Origin: a virus
Virus record (IMG/VR): IMGVR_UViG_3300044641_000973
Location: 1-29,873 of that record
DNA: 29,873 nt
Strand: one strand, 5' to 3'
How positions within the stretch are numbered: position 1 is the stretch's first letter; the number at the start of each line of letters is the position of its first letter. The notes under the pieces were generated by a model, which saw only the letters and a program-made list of their open reading frames with translations, was not told where the DNA came from and ran no database searches. Positions 6,586-13,240 of the stretch are shown piece by piece. The position numbers were made by a program, and so were the translations under genes.

Positions 6586-6812
6586 AGCTCACAAGTTTTA
6601 GTGATTATATACTTTTTATGCTTGAATGTGCTTTTGTTAGGTCTTTTTTTGACATCTAACTTGAACTCTTTTATCATCTGACTATGTGTGTGCCAGTATG
6701 ATCTCCATCTTGTTGCTGGTTCTGAGTCAGCACCAAATTGGCTTAGTGAAAATAGATACATGTCCCAGCAATGTTTCTCTTGTTCAATGATGTGATTAAT
6801 TAATTTTTGCAT
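6582..6812 (-). CDS. First gene of early operon, hypothetical (76 aa)
   Basis: A 76-residue basic, His- and Lys-rich protein (CWDMYLFSLSQFGADSEPAT, residues 15-34, then a basic C-terminus KKRPNKSTFKHKKY), without membrane segments. It is the first gene behind the promoter at 6924-6953, with a leader of about 105 nt containing a 17-base palindrome, so it is probably the first product of this operon. No family recognised. Basic charge fits nucleic acid binding but does not prove it. Confidence 0.7.
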   Translation of the reverse strand: MQKLINHIIEQEKHCWDMYLFSLSQFGADSEPATRWRSYWHTHSQMIKEFKLDVKKRPNKSTFKHKKYIITKTCEL

Positions 6813-6849
6813 GTTACTTAGTTTTAAGGGTTAAAATTTTGATTGTTGC

Positions 6850-6866
6850 TGCTATACTGTATAGCA
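6850..6866. promoter_or_regulatory. 17-base palindrome, candidate operator
   Basis: TGCTATACTGTATAGCA is a perfect inverted repeat (8-1-8) in the leader between the early promoter (6924-6953) and the first gene (start 6812). It would suit a dimeric HTH regulator, or it may form a hairpin in the mRNA leader. Two small HTH proteins are encoded in the phage. No second copy was noticed. Confidence 0.5.
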
Positions 6867-6923
6867 CTAATAATAAACGATTGTTCCTTGCATTTGATAT
6901 TGTTTTGGTTAATAATTATGAAA

Positions 6924-6953
6924 CAAAGTTAGTAAGTCTTTTCACTTATGCAA
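6924..6953 (-). promoter_or_regulatory. Host-type promoter for the early operon
   Basis: On the minus strand TTG (6951-6953) is followed after exactly 19 nt by TAACTTTG (6924-6931), fitting TTG-N17-23-TAnnTTTG. It lies between the late-operon terminator (6986-7019) and the first gene of the chained early operon, where a promoter is required. Confidence 0.75.
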
Positions 6954-6985
6954 ATATTTTAACATATTTTAACATATTGAAGTAT

Positions 6986-7019
6986 AAAAAAAGGGATAAA
7001 CTATTCCTAGATCATCCCT
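6986..7019 (-). terminator. Intrinsic terminator ending the late operon
   Basis: On the minus strand AGGGATGA (7012-7019) pairs with TTATCCCT (6992-6999; one G-U pair), followed by a run of seven T. It lies about 50 nt past the last late gene (7067) and before the early promoter, separating the two transcription units. Confidence 0.7.
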
Positions 7020-7066
7020 CTTGGGTGTTATTGTAACCAAACAATATACATGCGGTACAAATATAC

Positions 7067-7342
7067 TTATTTTTTTCTTCTGAGAATTAATTTTATTAAC
7101 TTTCCTACAAATCCTGACTGCTCATTAACATCTACATTCACTTCACCATTGGTCACTTGTACATCTACCTTCTCAGTGTCTACTTTTAAGCTCTTAGAGT
7201 CACTATCTTTGTGAAAGTCTACGTCTACCTTAGGAGTGTCCACTTTAACCTCTGTAGTGCCATTTTTACGAGTAACTTTAACATCCACATTCTTAGTGTC
7301 AATGTTGATGTTGATGTCTTTTTTCTTCTTGGGTGTCTTCAT
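7067..7342 (-). CDS. Strand-repeat protein with cationic amphipathic C-terminus
   Basis: A 91-residue protein overlapping the endolysin stop (TAATG). Residues about 8-75 are alternating charged/Val repeats with the pattern VDT-x-KVDV-x-V (TKNVDVKVT, TPKVDVDFH, TEKVDVQVT, GEVNVDVNE), which should form short beta strands. The end, GFVGKLIKLILRRKK (77-91), is a basic amphipathic helix like membrane-active peptides. No signal peptide is visible. Being last in the lysis cassette, it could help disrupt the outer membrane, as cationic phage 'disruptins' do, but this is inference. I recognise no family. Confidence 0.7.
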   Translation of the reverse strand: MKTPKKKKDININIDTKNVDVKVTRKNGTTEVKVDTPKVDVDFHKDSDSKSLKVDTEKVDVQVTNGEVNVDVNEQSGFVGKLIKLILRRKK

Positions 7343-7857
7343 TATGCTTCGTTTGTGCTTATTATTCCTTTATTAGATAATTCTATTTTTCTCACATTAG
7401 ATGGCTGTGCTATTTTCCACGCTGTTCTTCTTGCTTGATGCAATCTTGACTTAGCAATTCTCATCACATTCACCTGGTTAGATTGATTTCCACCTAGCAC
7501 ATGGTAGTGTGTTCTATCTTCACCAACATACAAGCCTACATGACCACCACCATCTCTCTTGAAGGTGAGCACATCACCTAACATTGGAGTACTTTCTTTT
7601 GTTCCATACTTAGCCCAGTTCAATGCCCACAATGGACCATCTACTACTTGAACACCAGCCTTGTGAGCACAGTAAGCAATAAATAGACCACACCAAGGTA
7701 TCTCATCATTAGTGTATACCTTAATTTTAAGCTCTTTTGCCCAGTCTAAAATGATTGGATTGTGAGCTTTGCCTACTATCTCCTTAGTACCTATTAGCTT
7801 GACAGCTTGTACTAAGATTCTAGGAGCAGTCTCTTCTTTTAGCCAGTTATAATTCAT
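7342..7857 (-). CDS. Endolysin, NlpC/P60/CHAP-like (TIGR02594 type)
   Basis: A 171-residue lysin of the TIGR02594/CHAP-like type. Catalytic Cys56 is in IPWCGLFIAYCAHKAG (53-68), His106 in GGGHVGLYVGED (103-114), and GGNQSNQVNV (122-131) is the usual closing motif. Such enzymes cleave peptide or amide bonds in the cell-wall peptidoglycan. No signal peptide is present, so release should depend on the holin just upstream. Holin, a tiny TM peptide, endolysin and a cationic protein follow one another in this block. The start at 7857 overlaps the end of the 23-residue TM peptide by 11 nt. Confidence 0.88.
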   Translation of the reverse strand: MNYNWLKEETAPRILVQAVKLIGTKEIVGKAHNPIILDWAKELKIKVYTNDEIPWCGLFIAYCAHKAGVQVVDGPLWALNWAKYGTKESTPMLGDVLTFKRDGGGHVGLYVGEDRTHYHVLGGNQSNQVNVMRIAKSRLHQARRTAWKIAQPSNVRKIELSNKGIISTNEA

Positions 7858-7918
7858 AGTATAGTATTATAATAACTCCCATTAATAGTCCACATACAAA
7901 TCCTAATAAGAATTCCAT
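7847..7918 (-). CDS. 23-residue transmembrane peptide in lysis cassette
   Basis: A minimal frame starting at an ATG that overlaps the holin stop as TGATG and ending 11 nt inside the endolysin gene. It encodes MEFLLGFVCGLLMGVIIILYYEL (split here as a single helix with a Cys at 9 and polar YYEL end), almost all of it one membrane helix. Its location between holin and endolysin suggests a small lysis accessory peptide (pinholin- or antiholin-like). It might instead be a chance frame needed only to couple translation. Confidence 0.45.
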   Translation of the reverse strand: MEFLLGFVCGLLMGVIIILYYEL

Positions 7919-8121
7919 CACTTTTGGACTGTTAATTGTGATAGTGTAGCTCCTATTGTACCAGCAGTGACTAAGTATCCAGCCATAGTTAGCACTAATG
8001 GAGGTAATTCAAATGGAGAAGACAATAATACAGCTCCAATACTACCTATAGTGATTGATAAGTTCCTTACTTTAAGCCAAAAATTAGGTGTTTTGGCACA
8101 CCATCTGTCTCTTAGTGTCAT
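7918..8121 (-). CDS. Holin, two TM segments (67 aa)
   Basis: A 67-residue protein with a basic N-terminus (MTLRDRWCAKTPNFWLKVRN) and two hydrophobic helices at about 23-39 and 42-62, separated by a Pro-rich turn (FELPPL). Size, topology and position directly before an endolysin fit a class II holin, which would permeabilise the inner membrane to release the lysin. The start overlaps the previous stop as ATGA. Family not named. Confidence 0.75.
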   Translation of the reverse strand: MTLRDRWCAKTPNFWLKVRNLSITIGSIGAVLLSSPFELPPLVLTMAGYLVTAGTIGATLSQLTVQK

Positions 8122-8408
8122 TTTACTAGTTGTATTTCTATTAGTTTTTTAACTGACTGAGTGAGCTCACTAATGTGCTCAGCTAAATGCTTAATCTCAA
8201 GCTGTGTCATTTTCTCAATGGCATCACTTCTGTGCCTTGCCTCATTATCTACTAGATCAATCTTACCTTTAAGATGACTAACATCAGCTATGATCTCTTT
8301 CTGCTCAGTTACCACAGCCTTAATATCATTATGTACATTTTTTAAAAAGTAACCTATCCCTGATAATAGGATAGTTATTATAGTAAATGCTATCTCATTG
8401 AATCCCAT
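8118..8408 (-). CDS. TM plus coiled-coil protein of the lysis block (96 aa)
   Basis: A 96-residue protein with one N-terminal membrane helix (NEIAFTIITILLSGIGYFL, residues 4-22) followed by a long heptad-rich helix to the end. The arrangement resembles XhlA-type hemolysin/holin partners and some phage membrane anchors. I chose ATG 8408, which overlaps the preceding stop as TGATG; an in-frame GTG lies one codon upstream. It precedes the holin and is coupled to it by ATGA. A lysis-regulating partner is likely; a structural role is the alternative. Confidence 0.65.
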   Translation of the reverse strand: MGFNEIAFTIITILLSGIGYFLKNVHNDIKAVVTEQKEIIADVSHLKGKIDLVDNEARHRSDAIEKMTQLEIKHLAEHISELTQSVKKLIEIQLVK

Positions 8409-8974
8409 CACAAAATAAGTATTGAATTATTATAACCATTTTCTCTCATTCCACCACAATGGCACCCACTATGACATTGACCAACACAATCACAAGAACA
8501 CTCATCTATCATTGGTCTAAGGTCAGTATCTCTGTTTGTCTTATCTGTGAAGCCAGGATAAAGGTCTTTATTAGCTATCAAGTATCTGATTAATCTTTGC
8601 TCATAAAATGAAGCCTTCTGTGCATAGTGCTCCATACCAAATGCTACCTCACTTCTGCTAACAGATGCTGAGAAGTCACCAAATTGAGTTTGCAGTCCTT
8701 TGTTCTTTAACTGATAAGTCAATCCAAAGATAGCATCTTCTGCACTTCTCCAAGCTATTACTGGCTGAATGAAGGTAACAAGTGTCTCCTCATCATTGGT
8801 AAGTGTCTGAGCATTGTATGCAGCAAGTAAATAGTTGTAGTAAGTGGTCCCTAAGATAGGCATCACTCTAAGCTGTGCCTGAGTAGCTATGTATGGAGTC
8901 ACATCAGTCACATCTACATTGGCTGTGATTGGTGTGTTGACCTTAAGGTAAGTCTCTGTTATAAAATAGATCAT
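8408..8974 (-). CDS. Head-tail connector-like protein (DUF6712 type) with Cys cluster
   Basis: A 188-residue protein resembling the DUF6712-type connector found after portal genes in Bacteroidota phages: N-terminal ITETYLKVNTPITANVD, a middle helical bundle (YYNYLLAAYNAQTLTNDEETL; WRSAEDAIFGLTYQLKNKGL) and a conserved-looking YEQRLIRYLIANKDLYPGF. It directly follows the portal (ATGA overlap). A Cys-rich tail, CSCDCVGQCHSGCHCGG (about 157-173), resembles a metal-binding knot and is unusual for a connector. Exact place in the particle is inferred from position. Confidence 0.65.
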   Translation of the reverse strand: MIYFITETYLKVNTPITANVDVTDVTPYIATQAQLRVMPILGTTYYNYLLAAYNAQTLTNDEETLVTFIQPVIAWRSAEDAIFGLTYQLKNKGLQTQFGDFSASVSRSEVAFGMEHYAQKASFYEQRLIRYLIANKDLYPGFTDKTNRDTDLRPMIDECSCDCVGQCHSGCHCGGMRENGYNNSILIL

Positions 8975-10284
8975 AGTGTTGGTGTTTCAGTTGGCATTAC
9001 GTCACCACCTTCTATAGGAGGTAAAGATGCAAGAGCTCTCACTTCATTTGGAGTCATTGCATTAAGTACTTTTGTAGCCACCAATGGACTAAGTGAGTTG
9101 ATAGCGTCTGCTGTCTTAGATGCATCACCTTCAATCTCCACAATTGTCTCATTGATGATTTGAAAGTTGTTGATAGTGTATTCACCTGGTATCTTAGCAA
9201 TCTCTAAAAGCTCATTTATTATCTCTTCTACCTGAGCTCTTAATGGCATTACTACATTTTTCTCAAAGATAACATAAGCTTGTTTGATGTCAGCACCTCC
9301 ACCTAGTGAGCCAGTAGTTCTAACTCCCATAAGGATAGGGTCAATAGTGTGAGCAAAGCAAATCTGTTCTGTATTCAATGCTGATGCCTCATGGAATAGT
9401 TTATCATTGCCATTAGTAGGTAGTGATTCAATCTTTGGTAGTTGGTCCGCTGAGTTAGCAAAGAATGCTACAGCCTTACCAGCATTAGCTGCACCTTTTA
9501 ACCTATCAATTGTGTGCTTAATCATTGACTTCTCCTCTTCTGACTGTGGTCTCTTTGGAAACATCATAGCAAAAGAAGGAAAGACACTATTTTGTATGTT
9601 ACTCTTTGCAAAGTAGCTAAGCTCACCTGATAGGAAAGCAAAGTTAAGAGCACTGGTGTACTGTGGTAGTGGATACCATTCCTGACCTAGTGTCATAATC
9701 TCATAGACATACAACTGCTCTAGGTCTGAGTTAGTAGGATGGTATCTTTTTATAGATGTTACATCAATTCTAGCTGACCAGTCATCACATAAAAAGTAAG
9801 TCTGCTTATCTCTAGCAATTCTGACCTTCTCAGGTGATACATTGTAAATCTTATACAGCTCTCTCTTTGAATTGTAGCACAGCTTGAAGTAAACTCTGTG
9901 ATGTACAGTCAACTGCTGAGCTATTGCTCTCTCTACTTTGCCTAACTTAATTTTCTTTTCAAAGGTGTAGAGCTTTAACTTGTCTTCATTGGTCATTCCT
10001 TCACTCTTAAGAGTGTACCCACCACCAACAACTGAGTTGGTCTTAAAGTCAACTATTGCACCATGTAAAGGTGATGTATAGTAGAGCTGATTAAGTAGCT
10101 CAGGAAACATGTTATCTTGTCCAAATGGTATGTAACCAGCTATCTGATATCTACCATTAACATAAGGTAGTGACAAGTTAGCATCACCTACTCTACCAAA
10201 TGGTGTAGAGAAAGATTGATAGCCTTCTACTACTTCTGTTGTTGTCTGAGGCTTAGTGCCTATGAATCTGTTATACCAAGCCAT
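8971..10284 (-). CDS. Portal protein
   Basis: A 437-residue protein with features of a short phage portal: an N-terminal clip/stem region beginning MAWYNRFIGTKPQT, YYTSPLHGAIVDFKTNSVVG (around residues 67-86), a wing with Tyr/Lys-rich strands (VRIARDKQTYFLCDD), and LFHEASALNTEQICFAHTID followed by GVRTTGSLGGGADIKQAYVIFEKNVVMPLR, which matches the conserved end of portal proteins where the crown helices begin. Twelve copies would form the DNA entry ring at a capsid vertex and dock the terminase. It is joined to the upstream gene by TAATG. In this phage portal is far from terminase (24560-25711), an unusual order. Confidence 0.85.
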   Translation of the reverse strand: MAWYNRFIGTKPQTTTEVVEGYQSFSTPFGRVGDANLSLPYVNGRYQIAGYIPFGQDNMFPELLNQLYYTSPLHGAIVDFKTNSVVGGGYTLKSEGMTNEDKLKLYTFEKKIKLGKVERAIAQQLTVHHRVYFKLCYNSKRELYKIYNVSPEKVRIARDKQTYFLCDDWSARIDVTSIKRYHPTNSDLEQLYVYEIMTLGQEWYPLPQYTSALNFAFLSGELSYFAKSNIQNSVFPSFAMMFPKRPQSEEEKSMIKHTIDRLKGAANAGKAVAFFANSADQLPKIESLPTNGNDKLFHEASALNTEQICFAHTIDPILMGVRTTGSLGGGADIKQAYVIFEKNVVMPLRAQVEEIINELLEIAKIPGEYTINNFQIINETIVEIEGDASKTADAINSLSPLVATKVLNAMTPNEVRALASLPPIEGGDVMPTETPTL

Positions 10285-10619
10285 TAGTCGTATATTGAGT
10301 TAATAATTGCACCAGCCACTACCATTCTACCCTCTTCAATCATTGTCAATCCAACTGGATCTAATGTAGGAGCTGAGCTTTCATAGACCTTATATCTATA
10401 CTGACCTTTAATAAAGTCAATATCTATAGGGTCCTCGATAGTAAATAGGTTAAATCTTGAGGGCCACAATGAAGTATCAACACCTTGCCAGTATATTGGG
10501 TTAGCTGTTGTGTTAAACTCATCCTCGAACTCAAATAAATAGTAAGCATTTGATAAGGTTGTGACCTCAGTTAAGGTCAGCACAAAGCTATTTGTTGAGT
10601 CTTTCTCAAGATATATCAT
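10284..10619 (-). CDS. Structural/connector protein (111 aa), start corrected
   Basis: A 111-residue protein (MIYLEKDSTNSFVLTLTEVT...) of a kind seen between the tail tube and portal genes of Bacteroidota phages: strand-rich, with YYLFEFEDEF near residue 27 and GQYRYKVYESS near residue 70. I place the start at the ATG at 10619, one base after the TACAATATAGG motif, not at the longer frame (10676), which begins with TTG and overlaps a terminator. Likely a head-tail joining or tail protein; the exact role is unknown. Confidence 0.7.
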   Translation of the reverse strand: MIYLEKDSTNSFVLTLTEVTTLSNAYYLFEFEDEFNTTANPIYWQGVDTSLWPSRFNLFTIEDPIDIDFIKGQYRYKVYESSAPTLDPVGLTMIEEGRMVVAGAIINSIYD

Positions 10620-10620
10620 A

Positions 10621-10631
10621 CCTATATTGTA
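10621..10631 (-). promoter_or_regulatory. TACAATATAGG start-site motif, copy 1
   Basis: Exact TACAATATAGG on the minus strand, 1 nt before the ATG at 10619. It directly follows a strong terminator (10651-10679), so a new promoter is expected here. See the motif finding for alternatives. Confidence 0.6.
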
Positions 10632-10650
10632 CTTAGCGAATTTTTTAATT

Positions 10651-10679
10651 AAAAAAAAAGCCTTACATTTCTGCAAGGC
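10651..10679 (-). terminator. Intrinsic terminator after the tail tube gene
   Basis: On the minus strand GCCTTGCA (10672-10679) pairs with TGTAAGGC (10660-10667) around a GAAA tetraloop, followed by nine T. An 8-bp GC-containing stem with a GNRA-type loop and a T run is a classic terminator. It lies between the tail tube gene and the connector gene. Confidence 0.85.
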
Positions 10680-10706
10680 CTCTTTATCTATGGAGAAAAG
10701 AATAGA

Positions 10707-11243
10707 TTATGGAGCTACTGTAGTCAAAGTAGTCACTACTGATTCTTCAATTTGGTAAGCTAAGAATTCATTCTCTGCAAGCAAAGTGATTGAATACTTA
10801 GAACCATCAGCTCTAGCAGTTCCTGAGCCTTCACCAGTAGCAGTCAACTGCAAGTATGGGAAAAACCAGTACAAGCCATTAGCATCTTGAACAATACCAC
10901 TTAAGTACTGCTGACCTGAGCCTAACACCTTGATAGCACTAGACTTAACTGACTCACGTCTGTGAAACATCAAGTTGATTGTCTGAGTTACAAATGAAGA
11001 GCCATTGATTAAGTCAATGTTTGACTCTTCAGTGTAGCTTGAAGTGTTGCGTCTGAATTCAAACTCAATAAATGGATCAGCTCCACCTACTAAGTCTAAG
11101 TTGTCAATTAGGTAGTCATCACCAGCATCAACTGTCAAGGTTGTCATATCAACATTATCTTGTTGATTGACGTAGAATTTATAGATACCACCAGTGTTGT
11201 TGTCACAACTCTTAAGGATGGTTTGAAGTGCATCACATGCCAT
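10707..11243 (-). CDS. Major tail (tube) protein, probable
   Basis: A 178-residue strand-rich protein (MACDALQTILKSCDNNTGGI...) lying two genes before portal and just after the major capsid gene. It contains FIEFEFRRNTSSYTEESNID (around residues 59-78) and INLMFHRRES, then GLYWFFPYLQLTATGEGSGT. The size and strand content fit a siphovirus tail tube, and two terminators isolate the gene, as expected for an abundant protein. Assignment rests on position and overall look; a capsid decoration or stabiliser protein is a possible alternative. Confidence 0.6.
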   Translation of the reverse strand: MACDALQTILKSCDNNTGGIYKFYVNQQDNVDMTTLTVDAGDDYLIDNLDLVGGADPFIEFEFRRNTSSYTEESNIDLINGSSFVTQTINLMFHRRESVKSSAIKVLGSGQQYLSGIVQDANGLYWFFPYLQLTATGEGSGTARADGSKYSITLLAENEFLAYQIEESVVTTLTTVAP

Positions 11244-11265
11244 GTTTTTTTATGTTTTAAAGGTT

Positions 11266-11294
11266 AAAAATAGGGGAGCACTTACTACTCCCCT
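11266..11294 (-). terminator. Intrinsic terminator after the major capsid gene
   Basis: On the minus strand AGGGGAG (11288-11294) pairs perfectly with CTCCCCT (11272-11278) across a 9-nt loop, followed by a short A and TTTTT. It lies in the 62-base gap after the capsid gene and would limit read-through into the next gene. Confidence 0.8.
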
Positions 11295-11305
11295 TGTATT
11301 AATGT

Positions 11306-12238
11306 CTAGTCAAAACATACATTGTATACAACAATCTCTGCTGGGTTAGTGTAGTGGAAACCAGCTTTTAAATTAGCTCTTGTTCTCAAGTATGGCTCAG
11401 CAACTGATTCAGACAAGTTAACTGCTTTCAAAGCCTTAGAGTCACCTTCAGCATCAAATGCGTATACTAGGTTGTTTTTCAATGTCAATACAATAGTGTT
11501 GTCAGGCATACCTTCACATACTACTATAGGAATTCCTAAGAAAGTCAATCCTAATGGTAAAGTAACATAAGTCTGAGTGTTACCTTGTGCTGCTTTCAAC
11601 TCATAAGCATTAGCTACGTTTGTAGAAACATACATTCTCAAGTCAGCTTTCTTGCGTACAATTGCATTAGGAGCAGCGTTAACTACAGATTCTAAGATAG
11701 TCAATACATTTGAAGTAGTTACAGCAGCAGACCATAAGCCATTAACAGCAACATCACCACACAACTGAACTAAGTAACCATTACACAAAGATAATAATGG
11801 ATCTAAAGATGTTGTGTCACCTTGCCATCTCAACAACTCTAAATCTTGACCAATAACCAAAGCCATTTCATTCCAGTAGTAAGACATAAATGATGCAACT
11901 GTGAAGTCACCATTTGAGCCTTGAGACATTTGCAATGCTAAGAAAGACTGCTCTAAGTCAAATTGACAAAGTTGAGCCATAGCTGATAAAGCACATACAT
12001 CAATGTCAATAGCATCTAATGAGTCAGTAGGAGCATTGAAGTTACAAGTAGATGCTTGTAGTAAGCTACCAAAAGTTACATTAGCTAACTTAGTTTTTGA
12101 CTTGATACCTGGTAAGGTACGAAAGTTGTTAGCAATGTCAGGACTTGATAAGTATGCTTTAGAATAAAACTCATCAGGGTTTGCACACAAAAGTGCATTT
12201 GTTTCGATGTCTAGGTCGAATTTTAGGTTACGTGTCAT
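11306..12238 (-). CDS. Major capsid protein (HK97-like fold)
   Basis: A 310-residue protein, directly after the protease/scaffold gene, with the composition of a capsid protein: a helical N-terminus, a central domain (FDLEQSFLALQMSQGSNGDFTVASFMSYYW around 93-122), then the peripheral/axial-like part with RMYVSTNVANAYELKAAQG and LTFLGIPIVVCEGMPDNTIVL, a common end pattern of HK97-fold capsids. Many copies form the icosahedral shell. It has several Cys in the N-terminal third (NALLCANP, STCNF, IDVCAL, QLCQF), which is unusual and might allow cross-links. The gene is followed by a strong terminator. Confidence 0.85.
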   Translation of the reverse strand: MTRNLKFDLDIETNALLCANPDEFYSKAYLSSPDIANNFRTLPGIKSKTKLANVTFGSLLQASTCNFNAPTDSLDAIDIDVCALSAMAQLCQFDLEQSFLALQMSQGSNGDFTVASFMSYYWNEMALVIGQDLELLRWQGDTTSLDPLLSLCNGYLVQLCGDVAVNGLWSAAVTTSNVLTILESVVNAAPNAIVRKKADLRMYVSTNVANAYELKAAQGNTQTYVTLPLGLTFLGIPIVVCEGMPDNTIVLTLKNNLVYAFDAEGDSKALKAVNLSESVAEPYLRTRANLKAGFHYTNPAEIVVYNVCFD

Positions 12239-12239
12239 T

Positions 12240-13196
12240 TTATTTTGATTTTGAAAATTTTACAAATTCTTTAAACTTTTCGTGAGCAGTCAATGCTACA
12301 CTAACTACTTCCTCTTCAGTGTCAACTGCAATACCTTCCTCAATTTGATTTTTTAAGGCTGCAATCATTGAGATAACTGAATTCATGTGTTCCTCTAACA
12401 AAGGTCTCACAATAGCAATAATAGCCTCAGCATCTACAGCTGGATCAATAGCCATAGCTACTTCTTCTGTTTCAGCTTCTTCTGTAGCTTGAGCCTCAGC
12501 ATCAGCTACTTCTTCTTCTACAGCTGGATCTGCTGATAACTCAGCTTCCATCTCTGTAGGTACATCTTTAATCTCAATAACTTCACCGTCTTTTACAACA
12601 TAGATTTTATCCTCGATTAGATGTTCTCCATCAGGTAATTTCATAGTATTTAATTTTAATTGTTCCGATAATTTCATACCTAAAAAGCCTTCTATAGAGT
12701 AACCAACTTGACCTGACTCAACAAGCTCATCATAGTAAGCTCTGTCAGTCACTTGACTTGTTAGCATCAGTGTTCCCTTAGGTACATTAATACCATAAGT
12801 AGTGAATGCTTTGTCAGTTTTTGGACTATCTACTATCCAAGCCTCTAGGATGTAAGCTGGTACCTTTTCAGTTGCATCATGCTCAAGATTAAAGATGTCT
12901 TTATTTTTTAGATTCTGCATGAATTTAGAATGTATCTGCTCAATCACCTCAGCTGAGAATTGTGCGTCATACTCTTCACCATCCTCATCCATTCTATAGA
13001 TATTCATAGGAATCATTGCTGGTGCAACAACTCTCATCTTAACTGAGTCAAATGAATGCCATAACACATGAGAATTGAAAGCCATACCTTTAACCTTAAT
13101 AGCAGGCTTTGATGTGAATGCAATCATTTCTATGCCTAAGTTTTCACCATCAGCATACTCATCCTCTATTGTTATCTTATAGACTGGTCTATCCAT
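12240..13196 (-). CDS. Prohead protease (XkdF/S78-like) fused to scaffold
   Basis: A 318-residue protein. Residues about 1-185 match XkdF-like phage serine proteases: His106 in IFNLEHDA (101-108) with IVDSPKTDKAF downstream, and Ser167 in SGQVGYSIEGFLG (161-173). Residues about 210-255 are very acidic and Ala/Glu-rich, followed by a helical region to a basic end (EKFKEFVKFSKSK), typical of a built-in scaffold. It would guide capsid assembly and then clip itself and perhaps the capsid protein. It is placed directly before the capsid gene with a 1-nt gap. The start is 1 nt after TACAATATAGG and only 44 nt from the divergent plus-strand gene. Confidence 0.85.
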   Translation of the reverse strand: MDRPVYKITIEDEYADGENLGIEMIAFTSKPAIKVKGMAFNSHVLWHSFDSVKMRVVAPAMIPMNIYRMDEDGEEYDAQFSAEVIEQIHSKFMQNLKNKDIFNLEHDATEKVPAYILEAWIVDSPKTDKAFTTYGINVPKGTLMLTSQVTDRAYYDELVESGQVGYSIEGFLGMKLSEQLKLNTMKLPDGEHLIEDKIYVVKDGEVIEIKDVPTEMEAELSADPAVEEEVADAEAQATEEAETEEVAMAIDPAVDAEAIIAIVRPLLEEHMNSVISMIAALKNQIEEGIAVDTEEEVVSVALTAHEKFKEFVKFSKSK

Positions 13197-13197
13197 G

Positions 13198-13208
13198 CCT
13201 ATATTGTA
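13198..13208 (-). promoter_or_regulatory. TACAATATAGG start-site motif, copy 2
   Basis: Exact TACAATATAGG on the minus strand, 1 nt before the ATG of the protease/scaffold gene. Since the next genes upstream are on the opposite strand, a minus-strand promoter must lie here or inside the plus-strand gene. This supports reading the motif as a promoter. Confidence 0.65.
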
Positions 13209-13216
13209 AAAAGTAT

Positions 13217-13224
13217 TATATTTG
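13217..13224 (+). promoter_or_regulatory. -7 element TATATTTG for the plus-strand pair
   Basis: TATATTTG matches the -7 consensus TAnnTTTG and lies 16 nt before the plus-strand ATG at 13241. The expected -33 TTG at the 19-nt distance (13195-13197) reads ATG, so the promoter may be weak or partly inactivated. It lies within the 44-base divergent gap shared with the protease/scaffold gene. Confidence 0.45.
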
Positions 13225-13240
13225 TTAAAAATTAAAATCT

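Noticed and set aside
6839-7036. 65-residue plus-strand frame in the early intergenic region
   Set aside because: It runs across the early promoter, the palindrome and the terminator of the minus strand and has no coding character; treated as chance.
7050-7066. TATATTTG on the minus strand between the late gene and the terminator
   Set aside because: No TTG at 17-23 nt upstream and it precedes a terminator without any gene to serve.
10620-10676. N-terminal extension of the connector gene to a TTG start
   Set aside because: It overlaps a strong terminator and starts with TTG; the ATG at 10619 directly after the conserved motif is a far better start.
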